NCBI GenBank assembly: GCA_028023455.1 | Contig: JAQFVV010006428.1 | Location: 603,501 to 667,500 of the forward strand | DNA: 64,000 nucleotides | Direction of reading: 5' to 3' | From: Epiperipatus broadwayi | Lineage: Eukaryota; Onychophora; Udeonychophora; Euonychophora; Peripatidae | Shown here: one piece after another, positions 11,651 through 24,251 of the stretch | Layout of the letters: every line of letters begins with the position of its first letter | How positions within the stretch are numbered: position 1 is the first letter of the stretch | Program-made: the position numbers and the translations under genes | Notes under the pieces: generated by a model | What the model was told of the DNA's origin: nothing | The model's input: the letters and a program-made list of their open reading frames with translations, nothing else | Database searches by the model: none

Positions 11651-13531
11651 ATTTTGCAATCCTCCAGCAACCATATATGAGAAATCTTTATATAGCACTG
11701 ATATTACCACTATCAGTCTATAATTGTTTAACTTTCTATGATGTTTAGTTTTCTCTTTAAATAATAGCCTTACTCTTGTATTATTCCAACTACCCAGAAA
11801 ATCTCTCTTCTGTCCCATCTTATTAAAACAAGATAGTAGTTTTAATTTTGTCCTCTTTTACAATTCAATTTTATACTCTCTCTATAATTATCTGTTTTAG
11901 CCAACTTCTTTTTTCTAAATACTTTTCCCATTTAGAATTAAGATCTTTTTCACTTTCTTTGTTCTTAATAGCACACATATCTCTGCATCCTTTTTCTTCC
12001 CTCTTTTATGCTTTTACTAACTCTCACTTTCCTATTACTTTTATTCTTCTGAATATTCTAATCTAAACCCTTTTGCCACTTTTTCTATTTCATCATACCA
12101 GTCTTTATACTTACCCCCAACCAACTCTTCCATGGTTTCTTCAACTTTTATTTCATACTTTTCTAACTTATTCTTGTCATTCACTCTCCATCAACATTTT
12201 CCCTATCCTTTCTACTTTTATTATTATTTTTCATCACATTACTAACAATTTCTATTATAAAGAAGTTATGATCACTATTACATATTCTCTCTTTATTATG
12301 AAATACTTTAATTTTCCATACTTTATTCATTCCTTCTTTCTCTACTAATACATAGTCGATTGTCTGCAATATATTTTTTCTAGATGATGTGTATTGTCTC
12401 TCATAAATATTTAATGAATTTCTAATGCTCAAATTTTCACTCTCTGACAAAAACTCTTCAAAAGCTTTTCATTCTTACTACCTACATTGTCAATTTCTTC
12501 AATATGTGATTCATACCCCTGATAATCATTATTCTCTTCCCCTTTTCTTTGAAACTCTGTATATCTTTAACTAAGCATTTATATATGCTACTGTTACACT
12601 CCATTATAGTTTGACTATCTCCGGTGGCTATATACACTATTGCCACTATTCATTGTTGCCTTCCTAACTTTATCTCAAACAACAAATGTTCTTGACATTT
12701 AACAGTATTAAAGTATTTTTTGACATAACTCATATACAACCATCTCTTTTTTCTTTTTCCTTTCTAGTTATACCCTGTAATACCAAGTCTTCCAGAATCG
12801 ATTCTTTTTATCTTAGATGTGTTTTCACTATTGCTAATATCTCAAACTCTTCATTTTTAATTGCTTTGTGTAATTCCAACCACATTTCCAGTCTCATATC
12901 ACCTTGCATATTCAAATACCCAATTTTAATAATTTCTTCTTTCCTAACTATTTTTTATAAATTAATTTGACACATTCTTGCTTACCATTAATGTTACAGA
13001 CTCATTCCCTCTCACCATCTACATTTATATGTATATCAGCTACCCTTTGCTTATTACTTATATCTTGTCCATTCTTCTTTTTTCTGATAACTCTGCCATT
13101 TAAAACCCCAGCCCCTTTGCCAAAAAAATTCTTTACAAATCAAACATCACTTCCTTGTTTTTCTAAGTGCAAACCATGTTTACTATATAACTACCTTTTT
13201 CCAATAAAAAAATACCACACATCCACAAACATGACATTATTTCTCTCGCACATTTTTTTCAATCTCTCATTTATAGAACATGCCCTATCTAACATATACC
13301 TCTTGTCAAATCTTTGTAATAATCCAACTGTTCCTATTTTTTCTTTAATCTTACTCAAATTCCTAATCAATTTTATGTACTCATTCAATACTCTCTCTGA
13401 TGGTTCTGACAAATAATTAGTTTTATCATGACATACACATCTCTATTCCCTTGCTTCTTTACTTTATGTGTAACATTACTAATTCTAGCTCCAAGCAAAC
13501 AGTCTTACTAACCAGTTTTTATCTTCCACTG
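11624..13531 (-). pseudogene. CR1-like LINE, 3' portion: esterase end, endonuclease, start of RT
   Basis: On the minus strand from high to low coordinates this shows three regions. First, 13412-13191 has an ORF1 esterase (SGNH-type) end, with spaced Arg/Asn residues and NNVMFVDVWYFF. Second, 12450-12181 has the end of an apurinic-type endonuclease, IDYVLVEKEG followed by NSDHNFFIIE, the SDH catalytic box of that fold. Third, 11818-11660 has the start of a LINE reverse transcriptase, VRLLFKEKTKHHRKLNNYRL and SVLYKDFSYMVAG, matching the K...NYRPI...SVLYKI motif. The order and esterase match CR1-type LINEs. Frames are broken. The missing front part lies at 23640-24251, beyond the LTR element that interrupts it. 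Confidence 0.75.
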
Positions 13532-16500
13532 TGAAACGATAACTTCTGAATCCCCTATCGTTTCACCATCAAACCTAATGACACACTCATCTGTGCTAAG
13601 TTCGAACCTATTTAATGTTAATAATTTGAGAATTAGAGCATGTCTGTCTAAACAGTATTATATATTTATGTGTGAACCAATGCTATAATTAGATAGGATT
13701 AGGAAAATTATAGCGTACTAAATTTATTTAACAATTCTAAAAATGTTCATTATATTATTTAAGTTAAGAGTAAATTATTAATTTTGATGTTTAATATTGT
13801 AATTCGTATGTGGCTATATAATCTGTGCTATGTAGAAGGAAGACATGATTTTAAAATATGTAAAAGCCATTATCTAAAAATAATAGTAAATGTTTCTTTA
13901 AAAATTGTTAAAAGATTTCTTGTTTTAAATACATTTCAGGGAAAAAGTTTCTCGAAGATATATTTAAAAGTTATATCAAAATATGTTTGTAAGTTATTTT
14001 AAAAAAATATGTTAAAAAGGTTTTCGTGTTAAAAGGTTGTTTTTAATAAAAAGAGTTTCTATTATATGTAAGATTAAAAATAAAAGCTGGTCAAATAATT
14101 AAAAAGATTTTTGGTTGTAAACAAGTGTCATTAACAACCATGCCTGGAATCGTTAAAAGGAAAACTAGTTCAAAATTTACTAATTAAAATCTCCTTAGAT
14201 AAGATTAAATTATTTTTAAAATCTAAATTGGACATTGTTTGCAATGAAAAATCTTAACTACAATAATAGCTTATGGAATGTTTCTAACATAAGTTATCTA
14301 AGATTTTAAAAATCTGGATTATAAATTTGAAAATATTTAATTAAATTCTTGAGATTAGTGAGTCTTGAGGTGATAGATTCCGATAATGAAAAGCTATAAA
14401 TACTCTGTATTTTTAACGAGAAAGGAGAGCCATATTTGTAGAAAAAATTGCAGCCACTTTCCATGTTGTTTAATGTTTAATATGTCCGGCTAAGAGCGGG
14501 CCTTTCTTTGCTGTTACTCCATGGGGAGAACAGGGGTTTCTCTCATTGCAATGCCTGAACCACCATCATGCCACTAACAGAGACAAGCCTAACAGAATGG
14601 AAAAGATGATTCAACCAGCTGCCCAGTCAAACTCACCAAACCCTACAGCCAAGAACTTGCAGTCCAGATAAATAATACCGGTACCATTTTATTTTTCAAA
14701 CCGCAGAGCTCTGTGTAAATCTTTTTATAAGTTAGCTAACTCTCTTTAAAATAATTGTAAAACTAAATGTAACCAATATTTTAAATCCATTTAATACTTA
14801 AAATAATATGTAAATTGCTATCAAGATTTAATATTGCTGAAGTTAAAATTATCTAATATATATTTTCCATTTATTTAAAAGTATAAGTTTCTAAATTAAA
14901 GTTATATCACTGCGGTTGTGTTAATACTTAAAATAATATGTAAATTGCTATCAAGATTTAATATTGCTGAAGTTAAAATTATCTAATATATATTTTCCAT
15001 TTATTTAAAAGTATAAGTTTCTAAATTAAAGTTATATCACTGCAGTTGTGTCTATATATATTTCCTTATTCTAAATGCTTATTATATTTATATGCCAATA
15101 TTTCGAAACAGTGGGCATTTATTTTCATGTTTTTAAGAAGATATTATTTGAAAATCATCGTGTAGTTTGTTTAGAGTATCAACTTTCTGCGCACTGTTTC
15201 AAAGTCCTATTTTTTATAAAATAATAATGACCAGCCTTGCACTCGTCATTTTTATTTATGATTTAATATATGAAATGTGGCTCTTTTAATCAACCATTTA
15301 AAAACGTAACTTTACAGTTTTATTAAGAATTAAATTTAGCCTTGATCATATTTATATTTATCATTTAAATTCTTAAGTCCATAGACATATTCTCTCCCTC
15401 TTTAAAATATTTATTATCTATAAGTACCTAATAGATTGAGCATGTGAAAGTACAGATGTATTAATATCCCCTTTAGTAGCATAGACATTTATTATCAGGC
15501 TACACCAGAGTTGGTCCCAATTTGATAGAGCTAATATGCTATTGTCTCGTATTTCATAGTATGAAATATACTATTCTTTGCTTGGCAGATGTGATATATT
15601 ATTTTATAAAATTATTTTCATTTTGCTACTATACATATGATATGTATATCAATATGGAGCCATGGCATTGCCAGAACATCTTCTCTTATAGAGTAGAGCA
15701 GTAGTGAAGCCTGATCCAAGGCCAGGTTAGCACGTAAGTCCCCTACTATTCCTGAACACAATGTTCCTTTTTTATGCAGCATTGCGATCGGTTGCAGGGT
15801 ACCGGTGTTTGTCGCAAGAAACCTGAAGTTATTTTATGCATCCACAGAGCAACTTTTCCTATTGTTATTTAGGTGTGCCATAGCACATTGGTAAAATCTT
15901 AGGCAGCCAACTCTCCCACCTTTATATAGCACTTTCAGCATTGATCTGAAATTTTCTCTCTAAAGCCATGTTCGATCGATCGTTACTTGAGCTGGTTTTT
16001 GCGCTCGTTATTAAGTTATATTGTATTTTTAGTAAATGAATTCATGATCAAGATTCAATATAATTATTTATATAACAGCCACAAATTTAATAGGATTTGG
16101 GTTAACTAGATTTATAGACATAATGTAGTGATTAAATATGTATCAGTTGTAAAGCAATTCATAAGATGGGCATATGTTAAACCCATTTATGAAAATTTTA
16201 ATGAAATTATTTATATAAAGCTATTTTGAATTATATATAAAAAGAGAATGTTTCTCTTATCTAACCCATGTTTGTGTACATTCTACACTGAAATGCTATT
16301 GTAAATAAATGTATAATTAGTTTAATGTATTTTGTTCTCTGTCTCGTTATTGATCTAATTCAATCAAATTTCTAATTATTATTTATAGTCTATATATGTG
16401 AAACTATGTATTAAGTTAAATTAAATTGGGGATATATTTTAGACAATTAAGAACCTTTTATTTATCAGTCTTATTGCATCTCCATGACCTATGTCGGCCA

Positions 16501-16687
16501 TGAGGAAAGAGGTATACTACGTGTAATTTCAAGATGGTCATTCATAAGGTATTGAGTCTTAAAATACTGGCTGATGAGTTGAAGTGTGGTCAGACTCAGG
16601 GTGTTACAGTCCTAGTCTGATCAGCTTTGGTCTCTTTTGCTTGGATTATGAATTATGTTGCGTGAATGTACAAACATGACTGCTACA
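13532..16687 (+). repeat. Left LTR (3156 bp)
   Basis: Matches 20651-23639 along its whole length with scattered substitutions and small indels. It differs by carrying a tandem duplication of 130 bp (14791-14920 and 14921-15050) that is single in the right copy. A 72-codon frame at 13784-14002 is also open in the right LTR, but it has no known motif and probably reflects copy identity. Confidence 0.85.
14791..15050. repeat. 130-bp tandem duplication in the left LTR
   Basis: Two adjacent copies, each starting TTAATACTTAAAATAATATG and ending TTATATCACTGCRGTTGTG, are almost identical. The right LTR has one diverged copy at about 21915-22050, so the duplication arose after insertion or in the template. 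Confidence 0.92.
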
Positions 16688-17617
16688 TAGTATATTTTTC
16701 CCCAGGTTTTATACCCAAAACGTGGGGCCTGTAACTTATTTCCACCCCTGAGGAGATTATTGAGTATAGAGATAAAATTCTTTTTTTCAAAATCAATGAT
16801 TTTGAATTAATTTTTTCATGTTCCAAAATAATGTATATGTATAGATTTTTTTTCCTGAGTTTGAACGTCAATGAATTCCATACTCGGAATAAATTATTAT
16901 TTCATTATATAAAAATTATTTATATTGATGCATAGTAGAATTTTAAGGGGATTTATAATATATGTTGTGTAAACTTTCTTGCTCACTGTGACTGACACCC
17001 GAGGATGATTTGAATAAATGTCAAATCATTCTCACATAAATTTTGTCATCAGGAATAAAGAAAGGAAAGGGGGGTCTATTATTTGTTTTATGAATTGGAT
17101 TGAATGAGAAAGAGAAAGAAGTAAATGTAAGTTCAAATCAAATCTTAAAGGTTCAAAACTAGCACAGACATGTAAATTAAATTATAACCATGAACTGTGG
17201 AAAATTAAAAAAAAGAAAAGCAGCTGCAATTAGCCAAGGGTGAGTTGCATTTTATAATTTTTTTTATATATATTAAATTTATTTCACTGTTAGTTAAACA
17301 TTGAGTGGGCATCAAGCGAATGTATAGTGAGAAGTCAGGTGTATTAATAGAGTTAGGCATAGGTGTTGGAATAAGTAGGAAACTGATCCTTTTATTTGTG
17401 GAGTACAGCAACTAGCCGAGTTAATAAAGCTAACAAAAACCAAGAAACTTTAGTAAAAACGAATTGAGCCATTAAACAGGGAAATTTCTTTTGTTCGTAT
17501 AGTAAAATGGATAGTAATACAGAGAAAGAAAGGGAAGTAGTGAGTGAAGGGGAAGAAAAAGAAAACAGGAAAAGAAGGAAAGTGTAGAGGTATAACATTA
17601 AGATCGGGAAAAAAATT
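16688..17617. other. 5' leader of the LTR element
   Basis: Non-coding interior sequence between the left LTR and gag. I could not assign a convincing tRNA primer-binding site directly after the LTR. Minus-strand frames at 17205-17733 look like shadows of the purine-rich + strand. Confidence 0.5.
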
Positions 17618-19134
17618 ATGGAAGAGAGTAGGAGCACAGAGGGAGACACAGAAAGTGAAGCGAGTATGAGCCAGATTAGGGAAAAGGCATCTATACAACA
17701 GAGCATGGCCATGTCAGAGAAATCAGACATCACGGTAACTGAACATAGACCGATAGAAGAAATTAAGAAAGAATGCTGGAATATGAATTCAATGATGGAG
17801 TCACTATTGAAGCAAATTAGACAGGATGCAGAAGAGAGAGATAGGAAAAGTAGACAGGATGCAGAAGAGAGAGATAGGAAAAGCAGCCAGGATGCAGAAG
17901 AGAGAGATCATAGAAATAATCTAGAAATGGAATGTTTTAAAGCTTTGGGCAGGTGATGCGAGGAAGGAACTGCACAAATCACAAAACACCTAGAAGAAAA
18001 ACTGTGTAAAGGCATGCAGGGATTACCTTTTGCTGCCAACAGAATTGTGAAAAAATACAGTTCGAATTCAGAGAAATGCTGGATAAAAACCAGACAGAAA
18101 ATAATAAAGAAAGGGTGAAAATTCAAGAGGAAATCAAAGCCATGGGGGAGCAGTTTCAGCATCAAGAAAGGGATCTAGGGGAGAAGTTTAATAAAATGAA
18201 GACAGATCTTAGCAGGAAGTTTTGGGAATATGAAGACACACAGAGTGAGATCCAGGATGAGATATACTAACTAAAAGAAGGCCTGGCTCATAAAAGTCAA
18301 GCAGCAGCCAAGGAAAAGAACAGTATAGCAGAATGTATTCAAGAATTAAGGAAAAACCTTGCTGAAATGAAGGGAGCAAAGAAAGAAAGCATAGAAAACA
18401 GTTTAGCCACTAGTCACTAAGCAGAGAACCCTTGCAAAAGAGAGGTAGTATCAGTGGGGCACTCAGAAGAGATTCTTACAGAGGAGGAAAGCAAGGTCAG
18501 CACAGAAACATCATAAACAAAGGAAATGATCAGATAGTCACCCCAGATAGAAATGAGTTAGATGCAGAGACAATTGGACTGGGAATTCCATCAATAAGTA
18601 GCCACATAAGATTAGCAAAATTTATTTAAGTAAAATCTTTCAAAGGAGAAGTGGGAGAAAACCCAAAGGCCCATTTAGAAAGTTTAAGGGAACTCTTCAG
18701 GTTTCAGAAAATCCCAGTGGCTGATCAGGGAGCTTTATCTATATACTTTATATGGGTATGCCAAATCATGGTGGGACTGTTGTAATGAGAAGCTGCAAAA
18801 TTTTGAGCAATATACGGATGCCATGCACAAAACATTTTGGAGTGAGGAGCACCAGGAGGGTATCTACCATGGTATACTCAGAGAAACCTATGGATCACTA
18901 GTAAAGGAGACCCATACTCAATTTTTTCTGAGGCAGATAGCTTCCCTCAGATCCTTGATGGTCTTCCCATTCACAGAGACACAAATGATCAGAATTATCC
19001 TGCAAAACATGCCTAATCAAATACAACAACTGATGATGGGATGTCAGATTAAGATGATAGAAGACATTGCAGTGTTTCTAACAATGATTAACTTCATATC
19101 AGGACCTAAAGAACTACCGGAGAAGATGCGGTGA
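17618..19134 (+). pseudogene. Ty3-type gag, broken
   Basis: The gag region is spread over several frames. The first part (17618-17956) is highly charged and has an 11-residue motif, RQDAEERDRKS, in about three tandem copies; it and 18076-18270 look like coiled coil. Around 18630-18780 the capsid start is visible: FKGEVGENPKAHLESLRELF and QKIPVADQGAL, the F-x-G...NP..HL pattern of Ty3/gypsy capsids. The rest (18823-19134) has EGIYHGILRETYGSLVKETH and RIILQNMPNQIQQLM. The same capsid features appear in the element at 39280-39826, so the two elements are related. Stops and frameshifts separate the pieces. Confidence 0.78.
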
Positions 19135-19399
19135 ATCAATCCTCCAAGATGTCAAACGATGATGACTAGTAGGTCGCCTAGATGGGAATCCCGAAATCAA
19201 ATGAGAGTAAAGTAACCCTATAGACCCCAGACATCATTAAACTACAGGGAACCCCATTAGTCAGTTCCTCCTACCAGAGTCCAGTGTATAAAGAAGGGAA
19301 CATAGTAATGGCGGATTCCATCACATCTGTAATCATTGATTTAGATGACCCCAGGCCAGAAGTTCCACTTAAACCATGTCCTATAGTGTGAGTAAGAGC

Positions 19400-19945
19400 A
19401 GGCATTATGAAAGTATGTGCATTGTTGGATACAGGTAGCCAGGTGTCATTTCGTTTCAAGAGAATGGCTGACCGAGATGCAAAAACAGATGCCTGATATA
19501 CCGACATTGCGATGAAAGCATTGGCCATATGTGGGCAGACAGCTGAAAGACTAAGACTGAAAGACAACAAGTATGGCCAGAGTTGGAGTGGGGTCAAACT
19601 ACCCTAGGGCACACATTTTTAATCATGGCTAAGTTAATATATTGTTTGGTAGTTGGGAGTGATTTTGTGAATCAGCACAGATGCCGAATTAATTTGGAAA
19701 ATAATATGTTTTTAATATACCAAGAGCAAATTGCATTGGAAGAGGACTCACAGGGCATACAGAATAAGGACCAAGTGTGGAAAGAAGCACTTACTATTTC
19801 AAAGGAGACCATCGAAAATGAAAAGAGTGTCCAACTTACACAGAAAGTGGTGGAAGAGAGTGATAAAAAAAGAAAGAATCTCCTGACGTTTTGCATGTGG
19901 AGATCCAAGTGGAGAATGCTACAATGGAATTGGGACCAGAAATGA
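19400..19945 (+). pseudogene. Retroviral-type aspartic protease and downstream segment, broken
   Basis: KVCALLDTGSQVSF at about 19411-19455 is the catalytic loop of a retropepsin, with Asp-Thr-Gly at 19428-19436. After frame changes, 19583-19945 reads HTFLIMAKLIYCLVVGSDFV followed by NQHRCRIN. This is the family's second half (G-x-DF...H-x-C-x-I), followed by a charged tail of unknown role. No reverse transcriptase follows; sequence becomes AT-rich and non-coding from about 20240. The catalytic triplet is intact, but the frame is not continuous. Confidence 0.8.
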
Positions 19946-20650
19946 GAGTATTCTATGCCATGCACAGCGATCCAGTTGAGATTCTAAGTTAAAGGGAAAA
20001 GAGGTCAAACTAAGCCATGAAATACCTTACGAAGGGAGTGAGTTTGCATGGAGACTAGAAATGCACCCAGCACAACTGCCTGTGAGAAGGGAAAATGAGT
20101 ATGAGTAATATCGATAGATATCAAATGAAGAGGATGACGTTACATTCGGGTGCTGTTTGGAGTCAGATAAAAAGGAGTTACTTAAGGTACCCCCAGATCC
20201 TATTTAGATAGAAAATATATTTGTTAGGGTCTACCCTCCTTTACCATTATAAAATTTATGAATTATTATTATTATATATATAAAATAAGAAAAAAACTAA
20301 CATCCCCATTGCATACTAATTGACATATATCAAGTAAGATATAAAAAGTTTGTTTAGTGTAAATATTTGACAATAATCTATTTTGTGTGAATTGCTTTTA
20401 AACTTTTAATTTAGTCATATTTTTTTTTGAAATAGTAGATTGTCTAATAATGTATGTGAAGTTCCATGGTATAGAATAATATAGCAAGCAATTGGGTTTA
20501 TATTTTGTTCATCTCTCTATGTGGGTAGCTTAATTGATTAAATATTATTAGTAAAAAAAAAAAAAAAAACTATAAAATTATTTAATAACCAAATGTAAGT
20601 AAATTCCTTTTTTTTTTTGTTATTTTTTTTTTGTCCCAAGTGTTCGGATA

Positions 20651-23639
20651 TGAAACAATAACTTTCCAAGCCCCTGTCATTTCACCATCAAACCTAATGA
20701 CACACTCATCTGTGCTACATTCGAACCTATTTAATGTTAATAATTTGAAAATTAGCTCATGTCTGTCTAAACAGTATTATATATTTACATGTGAACCAAC
20801 ACTATAATTAGATAGGATTAGAAAAATTAGTGTACTAAATTTACTTAATAATTCTAACAATGTTTGTTATATTATTTAAGTTAAGAGTAAATTATTAATT
20901 TTGATGTTTAATATTGTAATTCGTATGTGGCTATATAATCTGTGCTATGTAGAAGGAAGACATGATTTTAAAATATGTAAAAGCCATTATCTAAAAATAA
21001 TAGTAAATGTTTCTTTAAAAATTGTTAAAAGATTTCTTGTTTTAAATATATTTCAGGGAAAAAGTTTCTCGAAGATATATTTAAAAGTTATATCAAAATA
21101 TGTTAGTAAGTTATTTTAAAAAAATATGTTAAAAAGGTTTTTGTTTTAAAAAAATGTTAAAAGATTGCTTTTAATAAAAAGAGTTTCTATTATATGTAAG
21201 ATTAAAAATAAAAGCTGGTCAAGTAATTAAAAAGATTTTTGGTTGTAAACAAGTGTCATTAACAACCACACCTGGAATGGTTAAAAGGAAAAATAGTTCA
21301 AAATTTACTAATTAAAATCTCCTTAGATAAGATTAAATTATTTTTAAAATCTAAATTGGACATTGTTTGCAATGAAAAATCTTAACTACAATAATAGCTT
21401 ATGGAATGTTTCTAACATAAGTTATCTAAGATTTTAAAAATCTGGATTATAAATTTGAAAATATAGAATTAAATTCTTGAGTTTAGTGAGTCTTGAGGTG
21501 ATATATTCTGATAATGAAAACTATAATTACTCTGTATTTTTAACAAAGAAAGGAGAGCCATATTTGCAGAAAAAATTGCAGCCAGTCTCCATGTTGTTTA
21601 ATGTTTAATATGTCCGGCTAAAAGTGGGCCTTTCTTTGCGGTTACTTCACAGGGAGAATGGGGGTTTCTCTCATTGCAATGCCTGAACCACCATCATGCC
21701 ACTAGCAGAGACAAGCTTAACAGAATGGGAAAGATGATGCCACCACTTTTCCCAGTCAAACTCACCAAACCTACAGCCAAGAACTTGCAGTCCAGATAAA
21801 TAATACCGGTATATTTTATTTTTCAAACCGCAGAGCTCTGTGTAAATTATTTTATAAGTTAGCTAACTCTCTTTAAAATAATTGTAAAACTAAATGTAAC
21901 CAATATTTTAAATCCATTTAATACTTAAAATAATATGTAAATTGCTAGCAAGATTTAATATTGTTGAAGTTAAAATTATCTAATTTATATTTTCCTTTCA
22001 TTTAAAAGTAAATTATAAGTGTCTAATTTAAAGTTATATCACTGCGGTTGTGTCTATATTTCTTTGCTTATTCTAAATGCTTATTATATTTATATGACAA
22101 TATTTTGAAACAGTGGGCAATTATTTTCATGTTTTTAAGAAGATATTATTTGAAAATCGTCATGTAATTTGTTTAGAGTGTCAACTTTCTGCGCACTGTT
22201 TCGAAGTCCTATTTTTTATAAAAAAATAACGACTTGCCTTGGACTCATTGTCATTTTTCTTTCTGACTTAATATATGACATGTGGCTCTTTTAATCAACC
22301 ATTTAAAAACTTAACTTTACAGTTTTATTAAGAATTAAATGTAGTCTAAGTCCATAAAAATATACTCTCCCTCTTTAAATTATTTATTATCTATAAGTAA
22401 CGTAATAGATTGAGCATGTCAAAGTACAGATGTATTAATATCCCCTTTAGTAGAATAGACATTTATTATCAGGCTATACAAGAGTTGGTCCCAATTTGAT
22501 AGAGCTAATATGCTATTGTCTTGTATTTCATAGTATGAAATATACTAATCTTTGCTTGGCGGATGTGATATATTTTATAAAATTATTCTCATTTTGCTGC
22601 TATATGTATGATATGTATATCAAGATGGAGCCACATCATTGCCAACACATCTTCTCTTATAGTGTAGAGCAGTAGTGAAGCCTGAGCCAAGGCCAGGTTA
22701 GCACATAAGTTCCCCGCCATTCCTGAACCCAATGTTCCTTTTTTACGCAGCATTGCGATCGGTTGCAGGGTACCAGTGTTTGTTGCAAGAACCCTGAAGT
22801 TATTTCATCCATCTGCAGAGTGCCTTTTTCTATTGTTATTTAGCTGTGCGATAGCGCATTGGTAAAATCTTAGGCAGCCAACTCTCCCACCTTTATATAG
22901 CACTTTCAGCATTGATCTGAAATTTTCTCTCTAAAGCCATGTTCGATCAATCGTTACTTGAGGTGGTTTATGCACTCGTTATTAAGTCATATTGTATTTT
23001 TAGTAAATGAATTCATGATCAAGGTTCAATATAATTATTTATATAACAGCCACAAATTTAATAGGATTTGGCTTAACTAGATTTATAGACATAAAGTTGT
23101 AAAGCAATTCATAAAATGGGCATATGTTAAACCCATTTATGAAAATTTAATGAAATTATTTATATAAAGCTATTTTGAATTATATATAAAATGGAATGTT
23201 TCTCTTATCTAACCCATGTTTTCATACATTCTACGCTGAAATGCTATTGTAAATAAATGTATAATTAGTTTAATGCATTTCGTTCTTTGTCTCGTTATTG
23301 ATCTAATTCAATCCAATTCTAATTATTATTTATAGTCTATATGTGTCAAACTATGCATTAAGTTAAATTAAATTGGGGATGTATTTTAGACAATTAAGAA
23401 CCTTTCTTTTATTTATCAGAGTCTTATTGCATCTCCATGACCTACGTCAGCCGTGAGGAAAGAGGTATACTATGTGTAATTTAAGGTGGGTCTTTGTAGG
23501 GTCTTGAGTCTTGAAATACTGGCTGACAAGTTGAAGAGTGGTCGGACTCGGGATGTTACAGTCCTACTATGGTCAGCTTCGGTCTCTTTTGCTTGGATTC
23601 TGAATTCTGTTATGCGAATGTACAAACTTGACTGTTACA
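20651..23639 (+). repeat. Right LTR (2989 bp)
   Basis: Direct copy of 13532-16687; starts TGAAACAATAAC and ends GACTGTTACA. The LINE sequence on the minus strand resumes immediately to the right. Confidence 0.85.
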
Positions 23640-24251
23640 CCTGCAATTATCTCTACATTCTCTAATTAATAAATCTATCAATACTGTTTCATAGTCTACT
23701 TTGTTTGATTCATCTGTAACATTATCTACTAACTTCTGGTTTTCCTTATCTACTTATTTCTTGTCATTACTACTCAATAATTTTTTCATCTGCTCACATT
23801 TCTTCTCTAATGATTTTAATTTCGCTACTACATTTTTTACCTCTTCCTCCATTTTACTTATTCTTTGGCTAACCATCTCAATTTCACTACTAATTTTTCC
23901 ACCCATATCACAAACATACACTACCATATCTTTTCAATTACATTTTGCTCCATGTGATGTTTAGTGGTTAAACTATCTAGATTTAGAAACCACTTTTTTA
24001 TCTCTTTTATCACATTTACACACTGTCTACACAACTTATAAACCTGTTACCTCATTCCTAGTCTTATTTAAACATTTCAAGGGATAAACCTCATCATGTA
24101 CAGTACACTCTACCACAGCACACCTGATTTCTTTCTGACAATTATTTATGCATTGTGGAATACAAATGCAATCCACATTCCTTATTTTCCAAGTTATGTA
24201 TTTTATATTTGATTTTATAATTCCTCTCCTATTCTTCAAATATCCTTGCAT
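23640..24251 (-). pseudogene. CR1-like LINE, ORF1 front: zinc finger and coiled coil
   Basis: The minus-strand frame starting at 24251 has a run of paired Cys and one His (CICIPQCINNC, IRCAVVECTVHDEVYPLKC), resembling a PHD-type zinc finger. This is followed by a heptad-like stretch (23940-23790) with ISKMEEEVKNVVAKLKSLEK and CEQMKKLLSS. It ends at IRECRDNCR, where the LTR element begins. The reading continues at 13531 on the far side. A PHD finger, coiled coil and esterase in order is the known ORF1 layout of some CR1 LINEs. The minus frame contains at least one stop. Confidence 0.65.

Larger units (their letters stand above)
13532..23639 (+). mobile_element. LTR retrotransposon with gag and protease only, 10.1 kb
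   Basis: Two direct repeats (13532-16687 and 20651-23639) flank a 3.96-kb interior with a Ty3-type gag and an aspartic protease on the + strand. Both repeats start TGAAAC and end TACA, so they have the TG...CA form of LTRs. The flanking four bases are ACTG and CCTG, an imperfect duplication. No reverse transcriptase, RNase H or integrase is visible between the protease and the right LTR, so the element is non-autonomous. It sits inside a minus-strand LINE, whose reading resumes on the other side. No clear polypurine tract precedes the right LTR, which weakens the exact border call. Confidence 0.8.

Noticed and set aside
11848-13416. Several + strand frames rich in Phe, Leu and Ser
   Set aside because: Antisense to the LINE esterase and endonuclease, whose motifs are on the minus strand.
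13784-14002. 72-codon frame open in both LTRs (also 20901-21119)
   Set aside because: Few changes are expected between LTR copies of this similarity; no motif and no sign of selection beyond copy identity.
17392-17733. Hydrophobic minus-strand frames at 17205-18165
   Set aside because: They read the complement of the purine-rich gag sequence, which always gives Phe/Leu/Ser-rich frames; the + strand has the real gag motifs.
20221-20650. Right LTR beginning earlier, at TGTTAGGGTCTACCC (20220)
   Set aside because: The left LTR has no matching sequence before 13532; similarity starts at TGAAAC.
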